From Edwardsiella hoshinae NBRC 105699 = ATCC 33379 (GTDB lineage Bacteria; Pseudomonadota; Gammaproteobacteria; Enterobacterales; Enterobacteriaceae), in assembly GCF_000474215.1 (NCBI RefSeq), contig NZ_BAUC01000010.1:121382-185381 (forward strand): DNA of 64,000 nt. Direction: 5' to 3'. The notes beneath the pieces were generated by a model. The model was not told the origin of the DNA, did no database searches, and worked only from the letters and a program-made list of their open reading frames with translations. Position 1 is the stretch's first letter. Each line of letters opens with the position of its first letter. This document shows positions 37,283 to 46,497 of this stretch, piece by piece. A program made the translations under genes and the position numbers.

Positions 37283-37446
37283 TCAGGTACTCCATATAGT
37301 TTTTATATTTCAGAAAGTTATATAAACACACCTTCTTAGTACAGTTTTGGAATCCACCAATGTAAAGGCAAAGGTTATGGTGCAGCAAGTTTTTAGAGAA
37401 AAAAACTTGTGCATGCAAAAGAGCAAAAAAAAGCGCGCCAACTCAC

Positions 37447-37484
37447 ACGCAAACGTTTGCTTTTGCGCGTGAGATCATTAAAAT
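37447..37484 (+). promoter_or_regulatory. PurR box overlapping the xanP promoter
   Basis: ACGCAAACGTTTGCTT (37447-37462) fits the purine repressor consensus closely. A -10-like TAAAAT (37479-37484) lies 16 bp after TTGCTT, which is part of the box and would serve as -35, so PurR binding should block RNA polymerase. A purine transporter gene is a sensible target. Confidence 0.8.
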
Positions 37485-37515
37485 GCGCCCATTGTCGATC
37501 CTGGATGCCGTAATT

Positions 37516-38913
37516 ATGACCACACACATCACCGAGCTTAATCCTGCAAACTCGCCGAACACCATACCCAGCAGCGAGCTAATTTACCGTCTGGATGATC
37601 GCCCGCCGTTAGCACAAACTCTGTTCGCCGCCTGCCAGCATCTGCTGGCGATGTTTGTCGCCGTGATCACCCCAGCGCTACTCATCTGCCAGGCACTAGG
37701 TCTACCGGCCCAGGATACGCAGCATATTATCAGCATGTCGCTCTTCGCCTCGGGGCTAGCATCGCTGCTGCAAATTAAGACCTGGGGCCCCGTCGGATCA
37801 GGATTATTGTCGATTCAGGGCACCAGTTTTAACTTTGTCACTCCGCTGATCATGGGCGGCATGACATTGAAAACGGGCGGTGCAGATATTCCCACCATGA
37901 TGGCTACCCTGTTCGGTACCCTGATGGTGGCCTCCTGCACCGAGATTATCCTGTCCCGTTTCCTGCATCTGGCACGCCGTATCATCACACCACTGGTCTC
38001 CGGCATCGTGGTGATGATCATCGGTCTGTCGCTCATTCAGGTCGGCCTAATCTCTATCGGCGGCGGCTATGCCGCGATGAACGATCACAGCTTCGGTGCA
38101 CCGCGTAATCTATTACTGGCTGGAGCGGTGCTACTGGTGATCATTTTGCTCAACCGCCAACGCAACCCTTATCTCCGCGTCGCCTCATTGGTGATCGCCA
38201 TGGCCATTGGCTACGCCATGGCTTGGGCGATGAATATGCTGCCACAATCGGCTGCCGAGCCGCATAACGCGCCGCTGGTCATCGTGCCCACACCACTGTA
38301 TTACGGTCTGGGTATTGACTGGAATCTGCTGATTCCGCTGATGCTGGTATTTATGGTGACGTCGCTAGAAACCATTGGAGATATCACCGCTACCTCGGAC
38401 GTCTCGGAGCAGCCGGTATCCGGACCGCTGTATATGAAGCGACTGAAAGGTGGGGTTCTGGCGAACGGCCTCAACTCGATGCTATCCGCAGTATTCAACA
38501 CCTTCCCTAATTCCTGTTTTGGTCAGAATAACGGCGTGATCCAACTGACCGGCGTCGCCAGCCGTAAGGTGGGCTTCGTGGTGGCGCTGATGCTGATCCT
38601 GCTAGGCCTATTCCCGGCGGTGGCGGGCTTCGTACAACATATTCCCGAGCCAGTGCTCGGCGGTGCCACCATCGTCATGTTCGGTACCATCGCCGCCTCT
38701 GGCGTGCGCATCGTCTCACGTGAGCCGCTCAACCGCCGCGCCATCATGATCATGGCCCTCTCGCTGGCCGTTGGCCTGGGAGTATCCCAGCAGCCAGAAA
38801 TTCTGCAATTTGCCCCGCAGTGGCTGAAGACGCTGTTGGCCTCCGGTATTGCCGCCGGCGGCATCACCGCCATCGTGCTGAACCTGATCTTTCCACAGGA
38901 AACATCGCGCTGA
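37516..38913 (+). CDS. xanP: Xanthine:proton symporter XanP
   Basis: XanP (YicE) is a nucleobase-ascorbate transporter (NAT/NCS2 family) of the inner membrane that takes up xanthine with high affinity. The 465 residues have about 14 hydrophobic segments, the family motif [14 protein letters not shown] and the TM8 region with [13 protein letters not shown]. The start at 37516 agrees with the E. coli length (463); an in-frame ATG at 37483 would lie within the promoter -10 element. A PurR box covers the promoter. Confidence 0.95.
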   Translation: MTTHITELNPANSPNTIPSSELIYRLDDRPPLAQTLFAACQHLLAMFVAVITPALLICQALGLPAQDTQHIISMSLFASGLASLLQIKTWGPVGSGLLSIQGTSFNFVTPLIMGGMTLKTGGADIPTMMATLFGTLMVASCTEIILSRFLHLARRIITPLVSGIVVMIIGLSLIQVGLISIGGGYAAMNDHSFGAPRNLLLAGAVLLVIILLNRQRNPYLRVASLVIAMAIGYAMAWAMNMLPQSAAEPHNAPLVIVPTPLYYGLGIDWNLLIPLMLVFMVTSLETIGDITATSDVSEQPVSGPLYMKRLKGGVLANGLNSMLSAVFNTFPNSCFGQNNGVIQLTGVASRKVGFVVALMLILLGLFPAVAGFVQHIPEPVLGGATIVMFGTIAASGVRIVSREPLNRRAIMIMALSLAVGLGVSQQPEILQFAPQWLKTLLASGIAAGGITAIVLNLIFPQETSR

Positions 38914-39158
38914 TCGCCTCCCTGGTGGACCTTTGTTCCGGTCCGCCTTCTCCTTTCAGAGCGCTCCCCCTTGAGCCTCATGCACAATTACGGCATAAAC
39001 TAGAAGATATCCCGCTCCCTTCCCACCACCGCGACAGCGTCTGGATCCGTCATCCGGCGTGAGCTGGGCACTGGATGGGAGCGATTGAGCCGTATTGAGG
39101 CGGCAGCGAGTTCGCATACAGAGTCTGACTCTGCGGATTACTGAAAGGACGGATCGCC

Positions 39159-40829
39159 ATGAAAGTTGTCGGGAAACTGCTCTTGACCCTCATCATTCTA
39201 TTGCTGCTGGCATTAGTGGCGGCCTATTTCGTGTTACAAAGTCATTGGGCTGCCCGCCAGATCAGCGCCTGGGTCAACGACCATACCTCCTATCGCATCA
39301 CCCTCGGCGCCTTACACCACGACATCAGCCGTCCCAGAGAGCTGCAATTAACAGACTTCAGCCTAGCGCGGGCTGGGCAAGCCGCCGAACTGCAAGCAGC
39401 GGTGGTGACCCTGACCGTCGGCGGGCAACAGTTCAGTACACCACGTCGCTTCAGTACTATCCGCCTCAGCCGCGGAACTCTCCAGCTAACCTCGACAGGC
39501 CTACCAGCGCTTCCCATCGACGCGAATACTCTACAACTACAGGATATGCGGCTCGACTGGCCGAATAGTGACTGGCCGCTACACGCGACGGGCGTCGACG
39601 GCGGCATCACTCCGCTACACCCCACCACCTCGCGCATCGCGTTCCAATTTAGCGCGGCCACCTTGCGTGTCGGCGAGCTCCCCGCGCAGAACGTCCTACT
39701 CCAGGGAGAGTACCGCGATCGTCAACTGTGGTTTACCAATCTGGGGGCCGACCTGGCCAATGGGCAGATGACCGCACAGGCACGCCGCCTGGCGGACGGG
39801 GCCTGGAACATCGAGTCCCTACGCCTTAGCCAGATCCATTGGCAGAGCCCACAAGCGCTGCGCCCGTTCCTGCATACGCTGAAGCGCCTCCCCCCCTTGA
39901 CGATCCAACGCCTGGATCTGTTGGGCGCCAATCTAGAAGGAGACGGTTGGGCACTAAGCGGTCTGGATGCCAACCTCTCCCGCGTCTCGCTGCACCAGGG
40001 CAATTGGCAGAGCCAGCAAGGCGCGCTAGCCTTCAACGCCCGTGATATCGTGCTAGGACCTCTTCACCTGAGTGAGCCGCTATTTGACGCCGACCTGACG
40101 CCACAAGGGGTGACCGTACGCCAATTCAGCACTCGCTGGGATAACGCGCTGCTGCGTGCCAGCGGGACCTGGCGCCGCGAGGAGGGAGAACTGACACTGA
40201 ACGATCTGGCCATTGTCGGGCTGGAATACAGCCTGCCGGCAAACTGGCGAGCGCTGTTGCAACGCCCGCTCCCCGATTGGTTGGCCAGCATTACCCTGGA
40301 TCACTTCTCACTCAGTCGTACGCTGCTGGTCGACGTCGATCCTACCTTCCCCTTCCAAATGACCGCCTTGGATGGTTTCGGTAATCAAGTAACGCTAGCG
40401 CGCCAGCATCGTTGGGGGATCTGGAATGGTCAGATGCAATTCAATGCCAGCGAGGCCACCTTCAACAAGGTCGACTTGCGGCGGCCATCCTTTACCCTGC
40501 TAGCAGACGAGCAGGGTATCCGGATCGATGATCTCAGCGCCATCTCGCAAAAGGGACTACTGGAGGCCAAAATTAGCCTCGATCGTCACGATGATCGGCT
40601 AAATCTGACGCTCGACGGACATGCTGTTCCGGCGGATCAGTTAAGTGCATGGGGCTGGCCCGCGCTACCACTGCAAGGTGACATTAACCTTCAGCTATCG
40701 CTGCACGCGCCTCTGCGCGCCATGACACCATTCCGCCCAGGGGTTAACGCCACCCTGAGCGCACAGGACACCAAAGGGCATAGCCTGCAACAACGCATGG
40801 TCGATGGGGTATTGGTCGCAAGCGAGTAA
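39159..40829 (+). CDS. yicH: AsmA-family inner-membrane protein YicH
   Basis: YicH is an AsmA-like protein: one N-terminal membrane helix (about 5-28) followed by a large periplasmic domain of about 530 residues built from repeated beta strands. AsmA-like proteins are thought to help move phospholipid between the membranes. The 556 residues are close to E. coli YicH (569). An AAAGGA element precedes the start. It follows xanP by 245 bp and is convergent with dcrB. Confidence 0.88.
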   Translation: MKVVGKLLLTLIILLLLALVAAYFVLQSHWAARQISAWVNDHTSYRITLGALHHDISRPRELQLTDFSLARAGQAAELQAAVVTLTVGGQQFSTPRRFSTIRLSRGTLQLTSTGLPALPIDANTLQLQDMRLDWPNSDWPLHATGVDGGITPLHPTTSRIAFQFSAATLRVGELPAQNVLLQGEYRDRQLWFTNLGADLANGQMTAQARRLADGAWNIESLRLSQIHWQSPQALRPFLHTLKRLPPLTIQRLDLLGANLEGDGWALSGLDANLSRVSLHQGNWQSQQGALAFNARDIVLGPLHLSEPLFDADLTPQGVTVRQFSTRWDNALLRASGTWRREEGELTLNDLAIVGLEYSLPANWRALLQRPLPDWLASITLDHFSLSRTLLVDVDPTFPFQMTALDGFGNQVTLARQHRWGIWNGQMQFNASEATFNKVDLRRPSFTLLADEQGIRIDDLSAISQKGLLEAKISLDRHDDRLNLTLDGHAVPADQLSAWGWPALPLQGDINLQLSLHAPLRAMTPFRPGVNATLSAQDTKGHSLQQRMVDGVLVASE

Positions 40830-40842
40830 GCTGTCGATGCAA

Positions 40843-40868
40843 CGCGCCCCACCATAACGCGGGGCGCG
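40843..40868. terminator. GC-rich hairpin between convergent yicH and dcrB
   Basis: CGCGCCCC (40843-40850) and GGGGCGCG (40861-40868) form an 8-bp stem with a 10-nt loop. No T-run is present, so it may be a weak or Rho-assisted bidirectional terminator. Confidence 0.5.
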
Positions 40869-40879
40869 CTAGCGGGGCA

Positions 40880-41461
40880 TTATGATGACTGCGCGAAAGC
40901 GAGGGTGTCGAGGACACCATTGGCGATATTCGCCGCCTCTTGACGGTTATCCCCCGGCAGAGAAATCTGCATGGTCATCAATTGATCACCGACCTGCGCC
41001 AGGATGATGCTGGAGTAGACGGCGTGACCATTAGACTGCTGCATACTCACCACCTTCTCCACCGACTTACCGCCCAGCGTCACCGCCTCAGACGAGACCA
41101 ACTGCAAACTGGCGTCGCGTGACTTCTGCTGATCAATCAGACGCGATGACAGGGTATTCAGGCTATCCTTCGGCATCGGAGCCAGAATGACGATCACTGC
41201 CTGCTGCCCGGTCTTATTGGCGTATACCGACATATTGTTGGTCTGTGAACCCAACTTGCTGGTCTGATCGCTCAACCCGGCCGGTAGCGTAAAGCTAATC
41301 TTGCCATCCAGTAGATTCACCTTGGCGCCTGCCGGTACGCTGGGCTGCGTCGCACTTGCTCCCTGCGCCGGGGCGCTAGTATCCGTGGTGGAGTTGCCAT
41401 CACAAGCGGCCAGCCCGGTAACCAACAGCCCGACGCCGATCAACTTCACTAAATTACCCAT
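40880..41461 (-). CDS. dcrB: Lipoprotein DcrB
   Basis: DcrB is an envelope lipoprotein needed by phages C1 and C6 for infection in E. coli and also linked to lipoprotein maturation. The 193 residues start with a lipobox signal (VTGLAAC, Cys20), then a Ser/Thr/Ala-rich linker. The conserved domain begins VNLLDGKISFTLPAGLSDQ and contains SVYANKTGQQAVIVI and LMTMQISLPGDN. The SD sequence AAGGA is well placed. In E. coli it sits next to yhhQ and tusA; here a GH3 gene lies between. Confidence 0.93.
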   Translation of the reverse strand: MGNLVKLIGVGLLVTGLAACDGNSTTDTSAPAQGASATQPSVPAGAKVNLLDGKISFTLPAGLSDQTSKLGSQTNNMSVYANKTGQQAVIVILAPMPKDSLNTLSSRLIDQQKSRDASLQLVSSEAVTLGGKSVEKVVSMQQSNGHAVYSSIILAQVGDQLMTMQISLPGDNRQEAANIANGVLDTLAFAQSS

Positions 41462-41689
41462 GGAAATTCCTTATGTTGTCCGAAGGTCTGATGCCACATC
41501 GCACCCGATCGCGAAATAAAAAGCAAGTAACCGAATGTTACGCCGTATCCGGAAACCAATCTTTGGTCTGCGACAGGTTAAACGGTAATCATCTCCAACA
41601 CCGGTTGCTGGAATAATAGGATAACCCTGAAGTCTCGGCATCCTCTCCAGCACAGAAAAGACTCCGTCGGCCGCCATCAAGACGACAAT

Positions 41690-43711
41690 TTACTGATAAC
41701 GCAGACCAAAACCATAAGGACGCCACGTGTCCAACGCGCGGTATCCCGGCATATCAGACAACTGGGTTACCACCGCCTGCGCTTTATTCGGCAACGCAAA
41801 CGGCAAGCGGCCCTGGGGGTTAACGCGCCCGCTGAGGACGTCCAGCAATGCGCGGTCAGAAACACCAAACGTCGCCAGAATGGCACCAGCCTGCTCCAAC
41901 TTGCTAGCCTTATCCAGCACAAACGGTTGGCGGTAATTGATCGCCAAAATAGTATTCTGCGCGCCGACCTGACGCATGATAGCCTGAATATCCGCCAGTG
42001 ATGGACTGATATGCCAGCTCCGGGAAGCCGCCATACCACTGAATGACAGATTATTCAGCTCATCCTCCGCGGCACCGCCGAAGCGGCGCTCCTCAACATA
42101 GGGATTACTGACGACCACCCGGATCACCGCCCGCTTCACCTGCGACGGAATGGCCGACAAAGATTGCCCCGCGCGCCTTTCCCCTTGGATAGCGTTAAAC
42201 CCATACTCTTCAACAATAGCCTTATCCATCCCAACCACATACAGCGTAGGCGTCTGCGCCGAAGACAAGGGGAGAATGGGGACCTCACCATTCCCATTTT
42301 TCAGCAATACTATAGACTTACGCTGTGCCAGATTCGCCCGGGCCTGAAATACCGGGTTCCCCAGAATTTGCGCTGCCTGAGCAGGGTCCACATACGCATT
42401 TTCAAACAGCCCCAACGCAAACTGCACTTTCAGAAGTCGGGTGACAGCCAAATCGACCCGTTGCCGGCTGATTTTTCCCGAGGCGATAGCGTCATAGATG
42501 CTGTCATTACGGTGATAACCCGACAGCACATCCGTCCCAGCATTGACCGCAATGGCAATCTGATCACGCTCCGCTAAATGCTCAATTCCCCAGGCCCTAT
42601 CGCCAATAATACCGGTATCGCTGTTAACATATCCCTGAAAACCCAGCGTCTCACGTAGCAACCCTGTCACAATACCGGGTGAAAACGCCATCCCGACATC
42701 ATTTGGCGTCACGGCCTGCCCAACAGGAATACCGTAATAGGGCATGATCGCCGAGACCCCAAGCGCGATGGCCGTGATGAAAGGCTTAAGGTGATAATCG
42801 AAATTCTGCCCCGCATAATTCTGGTTCTTACCATAAGCATAGTGGGGATCGCCGCCCTTCTCTTGCGGCCCGCCACCGGGAAAATGCTTCATAGTCAAGG
42901 CAATGCTCTGCCTCCCCAGCGCCGGGCCTTGCAACCCCAGGATCAACTGACGGGCAATATCCGACATCAGATCGGCATCTTCGGTAAATGTTTCATGCAC
43001 ACGGTACCAACGCGGCTCTGTCGCCAAGTCCAGCATATAACCATACATCCCCCGGATCCCGACAGCCCGCCACTCCTGCGCCATAATCTCGGCAAACTCA
43101 CGGATCAATGCCATATCCCGTGTTGCTGCCAGCCCCGCCTCCTTCGGCCAGGATGAAAATGCCCCACTGGTGACATTAATCCCCTCACGCGCCTGCGGAT
43201 CAATATGATTGCGGGCATTGGACTTAAACAATAACGGAATACCGTGTGAGGTCTGCTCCGCCAACATCTGTGCCCGGTTTAGCGCGTCGGCCACCTCGCG
43301 CGGCGTTAGTTGATTGCTGCCCGCCTGAGGTTTTGCAACCACCGGGTTACGGAAAATAAAGCGGGTCATGTGCTGCTGACTGATCAAGTCAGCCTGATCG
43401 GAAGGGATCTCACCTTTCCCTACCAACCGGAAAGTGTCGATCATCATCATACCCGCCTTCTCTCGCCAATCCATCCGCGACACCAGGTCGGCACTGCGCT
43501 GCTCGGCAGACAGGCGCCAATCCTCATAGGGATCTAGCCGACCATTGCCATTGGCATCACGGAACGTATACCCCTGAACCGACAGCAACGGGTGAACCTT
43601 AGAAACGACCGAGGGCTGTATTATGGCCTCCCCCCTTAACGCCGGGGAAAACAACGCCAGTAAGCCACACAGCAATAATGCGGATTGAGACTTCTCTGTT
43701 GCTCTGTACAT
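41690..43711 (-). CDS. Exported glycoside hydrolase family 3 protein
   Basis: This 673-aa enzyme belongs to glycoside hydrolase family 3, which includes beta-glucosidases, beta-xylosidases and exo-glucanases. A signal peptide (about 1-27) suggests a periplasmic location. An EF-hand-like loop, DANGNGRLDPYED (52-64), follows, unusual so close to the N-terminus. The (beta/alpha)8 domain has KHFPGGGP (275-282) and the likely nucleophile Asp365 in YVNSDTGII. The second domain starts near RKSIVLLKNGNG, with the C-terminal part typical of longer GH3 enzymes. The substrate cannot be told from sequence. Orientation is the same as dcrB and yhhQ, between which it is inserted. It is less closely related to E. 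coli BglX than its neighbours are to theirs. Confidence 0.8.
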   Translation of the reverse strand: MYRATEKSQSALLLCGLLALFSPALRGEAIIQPSVVSKVHPLLSVQGYTFRDANGNGRLDPYEDWRLSAEQRSADLVSRMDWREKAGMMMIDTFRLVGKGEIPSDQADLISQQHMTRFIFRNPVVAKPQAGSNQLTPREVADALNRAQMLAEQTSHGIPLLFKSNARNHIDPQAREGINVTSGAFSSWPKEAGLAATRDMALIREFAEIMAQEWRAVGIRGMYGYMLDLATEPRWYRVHETFTEDADLMSDIARQLILGLQGPALGRQSIALTMKHFPGGGPQEKGGDPHYAYGKNQNYAGQNFDYHLKPFITAIALGVSAIMPYYGIPVGQAVTPNDVGMAFSPGIVTGLLRETLGFQGYVNSDTGIIGDRAWGIEHLAERDQIAIAVNAGTDVLSGYHRNDSIYDAIASGKISRQRVDLAVTRLLKVQFALGLFENAYVDPAQAAQILGNPVFQARANLAQRKSIVLLKNGNGEVPILPLSSAQTPTLYVVGMDKAIVEEYGFNAIQGERRAGQSLSAIPSQVKRAVIRVVVSNPYVEERRFGGAAEDELNNLSFSGMAASRSWHISPSLADIQAIMRQVGAQNTILAINYRQPFVLDKASKLEQAGAILATFGVSDRALLDVLSGRVNPQGRLPFALPNKAQAVVTQLSDMPGYRALDTWRPYGFGLRYQ

Positions 43712-43839
43712 AGCATCCCCTTCATTCAGTTCAAACCTGCTGGGAAACTAGCACAGTCGAGAGCAAAATAAATTATTTAACTTATTGATATATATTTTAT
43801 TTTTATTTTTTAACTGTATAATTCGTCATCATTGAGCAT

Positions 43840-43871
43840 AAAAAAACGGGGTTTGCTTACGCCTACCCCGT
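43840..43871 (-). terminator. Intrinsic terminator of yhhQ
   Basis: On the minus strand ACGGGG and CCCCGT pair around an inner GC/GC helix, followed by TTTTTTT. It lies about 25 bp after the yhhQ stop. Confidence 0.82.
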
Positions 43872-43896
43872 ATCGTTTTCCCTCATCCCATATGAG

Positions 43897-44553
43897 TTAG
43901 GCCAGCGAGACCTGTTGGCGAAAGGCGATGCGTTTCAACAATATATTCAGCATGACGCCGTACATCGGCAGGAAGAAGATCATGCTAATCAACAGCTTGA
44001 AAGTATAGTCCACCAGCGCAATCTCAACCCAATGGGTGGCCATAAAAGCATCGCTACTGCGATAAAAGGCGATAAAGAAAAACGACAGCGTATCACTAAT
44101 ATTGCCGAACAGCGTCGAGGCGGTCGGAGCGACCCACCAGGCCCGAGTCTGACGCAGACGATTAAAGACATGCACATCCAAGATCTGACCAAGGACATAA
44201 GCCATAAAGCTGGCACAGGCGATACGCGCCACCATCAGGTTCACGCTGCTCAAGGCGGAAACCCCCTGCCATTGCCCCTGGAAAAACAGCGCGGAGACAC
44301 AGTAAGAGATCAATAGTGCTGGCACCATCACCGCAAGAATGATCCGCCGAGCCAACGGCGCGCCGAAAATACGCACCGTGAGATCCGTCGCCAGAAAAAT
44401 AAACGGGAAGGTAAATGCGCCCCAGGTAGTATGGAAGCCAAAGATCGTGATCGGCAACTGCACTAAATAGTTGCTTGATGTGATAATCAACACATGGAAG
44501 AGCGACAGCCAACACAGGGCCGTAAACCGCTGCTGCGGGGTAAAATTAAACAT
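43897..44553 (-). CDS. yhhQ: Queuosine precursor transporter YhhQ (QPTR)
   Basis: YhhQ is a six-helix inner-membrane carrier of the ECF-like QueT/YhhQ family that imports the 7-deazaguanine precursors preQ0 and preQ1 for queuosine synthesis. The 218 residues include the family block TSSNYLVQLPITIFGFHTTWGAFTFPFIF (in parts), DLTVRIFGAPLARRII and STLFGNISDTLSFFFIAF. The start at 44553 matches E. coli and has AGGTG upstream; a longer frame to 44631 runs into the promoter. A PurR-like box lies about 115 bp upstream. Confidence 0.95.
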   Translation of the reverse strand: MFNFTPQQRFTALCWLSLFHVLIITSSNYLVQLPITIFGFHTTWGAFTFPFIFLATDLTVRIFGAPLARRIILAVMVPALLISYCVSALFFQGQWQGVSALSSVNLMVARIACASFMAYVLGQILDVHVFNRLRQTRAWWVAPTASTLFGNISDTLSFFFIAFYRSSDAFMATHWVEIALVDYTFKLLISMIFFLPMYGVMLNILLKRIAFRQQVSLA

Positions 44554-44666
44554 CGATGTCACCTTTTTGGTTATTGGGGTGAGGGAACCCAAGAAAAATA
44601 CGTATCCGCTAATGGATGCGGCGGCGATCATACCCGGCTCACGCCATGATGCAACGGTTATTTTTC

Positions 44667-44682
44667 ACGCAAACGTTAACGC
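44667..44682 (-). promoter_or_regulatory. PurR-like box between yhhQ and tusA
   Basis: ACGCAAACGTTAACGC contains the core CGCAAACGTT of the purine repressor site, in the 220-bp divergent gap. yhhQ is, from memory, a predicted or shown PurR target in E. coli, which supports assigning the box to yhhQ. Confidence 0.65.
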
Positions 44683-44776
44683 CCTTTGCAGGGCGCAGCG
44701 TGGCAGGTACACTAACCAGAAATACCTTTGACCCAAACGAATGACCCGCCGACACGATACCAGCCAGAGACCCGCC

Positions 44777-45025
44777 ATGACCGATCGCTTCGCCAACCCC
44801 GACAACACCTTGAATGCCTTGGGCCTACGCTGCCCGGAGCCCGTGATGATGGTACGTAAAACCATACGCCATATGACGGTGGGTGAAACGCTACTGATCA
44901 TCGCCGACGATCCGGCCACCACCCGCGATATTCCCGGCTTCTGCCGCTTTATGGATCACACTCTGCTGGCCCAAGAAACTGAACAGGCGCCTTACCGCTA
45001 CCTACTGCGCAAAGGCACGGAGTGA
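44777..45025 (+). CDS. tusA: Sulfur carrier protein TusA
   Basis: TusA accepts persulfide sulfur from IscS and passes it to TusBCD and on to MnmA for 2-thiolation of tRNA wobble uridine, and also feeds molybdenum cofactor synthesis. The 82 residues include the sulfur-carrying Cys19 in [15 protein letters not shown] and [14 protein letters not shown]. The start at 44777 matches E. coli; the ATG at 44741 is in frame but upstream of the homologous part. It is divergent from yhhQ, as in E. coli. Confidence 0.95.
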   Translation: MTDRFANPDNTLNALGLRCPEPVMMVRKTIRHMTVGETLLIIADDPATTRDIPGFCRFMDHTLLAQETEQAPYRYLLRKGTE

Positions 45026-45058
45026 GCCGCCCTTCTCGAGCGGCTTGCCGATATTAGC

Positions 45059-45718
45059 TTATAGCGGACTGAGGGTAATCTCGACACGACGGTTCTGTGC
45101 TTTACCCGCCGCGGTGCTGTTGCTGGCGATCGGATTCGCCGGCCCCATACCGATGGTGCGAATACGTCCTGCCGCCACGCCCTGGGTGATCAACGCACTG
45201 GCGACAGTGTCGGCGCGTTGCTGTGACAGACGCATGTTCAGATCACGGCTGCCAGTACTATCGGTATATCCCACGACATTCACCGCCGTCTTCTGGTACT
45301 CTTTCAACACCATCGCCACCCCGGTGAGGGTATTGGCACCAGCTGGCTTCAAGTTACTACTGTTGGAATCGAAAGTGACGTTATTCGGCATATTCAGGAC
45401 GATGTTATCCCCCTGGCGCGTCACGCTCACACCGGTTCCGCGCATCTTGTCACGCAGCTTCGCTTCCTGCACATCCATGTAATAACCGATACCACCGCCC
45501 AATGCAGCCCCGGCGGCGGCACCGATCAACGCGCCTTTGCCGCGATCGCTCTTCGAGGAGGAGAGAGCGCCGACCCCGGCACCCAGCAAGGCACCCAGAC
45601 CGGCACCAATGCCCGATTTTCCAGCCTGGGACTCACCGGTATAAGGATTGGTGGTACAACCGGAGAGGATCAGCGCCGCACTGACCAGACCTGCGATGCA
45701 CAAACGGCTTTTTTTCAT
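45059..45718 (-). CDS. yiaD: OmpA-family outer-membrane lipoprotein YiaD
   Basis: The 219 residues have a lipobox (ALILSGC, Cys21), a glycine-zipper region (GAGLGALLGAGVGALSS and GAAAGAALGGGIGYYMD) and a C-terminal OmpA-like peptidoglycan-binding domain (about 100-219, with NVVGYTDSTGSRDLNMRLSQQRAD). It closely matches E. coli YiaD, known as a multicopy suppressor of a bamB growth defect. In E. coli it lies by bisC, not tusA, so this is a rearranged neighbourhood; tag and yiaC, its E. coli neighbours, are still close. Confidence 0.95.
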   Translation of the reverse strand: MKKSRLCIAGLVSAALILSGCTTNPYTGESQAGKSGIGAGLGALLGAGVGALSSSKSDRGKGALIGAAAGAALGGGIGYYMDVQEAKLRDKMRGTGVSVTRQGDNIVLNMPNNVTFDSNSSNLKPAGANTLTGVAMVLKEYQKTAVNVVGYTDSTGSRDLNMRLSQQRADTVASALITQGVAAGRIRTIGMGPANPIASNSTAAGKAQNRRVEITLSPL

Positions 45719-45742
45719 GAAGAAACCTCAATGTCGTTAAAT

Positions 45743-45760
45743 GCCCCCGCTCCCGGGGGC
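45743..45760 (-). terminator. Hairpin between the Gdt1-type gene and yiaD
   Basis: GCCCCCG (45743-45749) and CGGGGGC (45754-45760) form a 7-bp stem with a 4-nt loop, followed on the minus strand by ATTTAA. It could terminate the upstream exporter gene; the T-run is poor. Confidence 0.45.
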
Positions 45761-45875
45761 GGAAAATCAACGAGATAAACTCGTACTTGGCTCAGGACAT
45801 GCAGCTTAAGCCACATCGTTCCCGTCTGACCGGAACGGTATGCGTTGGTTCCGTATGAGTGGAGCAAAAATCGGG

Positions 45876-46430
45876 TCACACGATAAGGGTAACAACTCCT
45901 AAAGTGGCGAAGAGCAACGCAGAAAGTCGTCGTCCCCAACCGCTGACCAGATAGGGCTGTAGACGGGCGCCGAACCATAGCATCGGTGCATTGGCCAACA
46001 CGATCCCCAATGTCGACCCCAGGACGACCCAAGCGAGATGTTGGTAATGGGCCCCTAATAAGACGGTGGCGATCTGCGTCTTATCGCCGATCTCAGCGAG
46101 AAAGAACACCATCAGTGAGGTCCAAAAAGGGTGCCCTCCCCGGATCTCACCATCATCTCGATCGGGAAATAGCACCCACACCGCCATCGCCAAGAAACCG
46201 ATCGCAACCATCCAACGCATAATTTGGGGATTGAGAAACTGATTGACCAATTCACCAAGCAGCGCGGCAAAATAGTGATTAACCAGGGTCGCCAGCGTGA
46301 TCGCCAACAGAATCAGGAAAGGTTTACCAAAACGCGCCACCAGCAGTAGCGTCAAAAGCTGAGTTTTATCGCCGATTTCAGCTAAGGCGACGGAACTCAT
46401 CGAAGTCAAAATAATAGACACGACAGACAA
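45876..46430 (-). CDS. Gdt1/UPF0016 (TMEM165) family manganese exporter, MneA-like
   Basis: This 184-aa protein has six membrane helices in two repeats, each with the family signature E-x-G-D-K-T: AEIGDKT at 17-23 and 112-118. Members transport Mn2+ or Ca2+; Vibrio MneA exports manganese. The upstream yybP-ykoY riboswitch strongly supports manganese export as the role here. The start is uncertain: the TTG at 46430 gives a normal N-terminus, and GTG at 46421 or ATG at 46400 are alternatives; no SD sequence is evident, which may reflect control by the leader RNA. E. coli has no orthologue that I recall. Confidence 0.85.
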   Translation of the reverse strand: MSVVSIILTSMSSVALAEIGDKTQLLTLLLVARFGKPFLILLAITLATLVNHYFAALLGELVNQFLNPQIMRWMVAIGFLAMAVWVLFPDRDDGEIRGGHPFWTSLMVFFLAEIGDKTQIATVLLGAHYQHLAWVVLGSTLGIVLANAPMLWFGARLQPYLVSGWGRRLSALLFATLGVVTLIV

Positions 46431-46433
46431 ATA

Positions 46434-46481
46434 CCGGGGTGAGTAATCTGGACATATGGCGCGACCAGGCCCTCACCCCGG
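46434..46481 (-). promoter_or_regulatory. Expression-platform hairpin of the Mn riboswitch
   Basis: CCGGGGTGAG and CTCACCCCGG form a perfect 10-bp stem (46434-46443 with 46472-46481). It lies between the riboswitch aptamer and the TTG start codon at 46430, ending 3 bases from it. There is no T-run, so it probably controls translation initiation or Rho access and not intrinsic termination. Confidence 0.65.
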
Positions 46482-46497
46482 AGTGCGCCTTAGCCGG

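Noticed and set aside
39095-39568. Open frame of 157 codons across the start of yicH
   Set aside because: It overlaps yicH in another frame, and its protein is Arg- and Ser-rich with no domain.
44554-44640. preQ1 riboswitch in the yhhQ leader
   Set aside because: Only a weak ATCC/GGAT hairpin is visible; no preQ1 class pattern is present.
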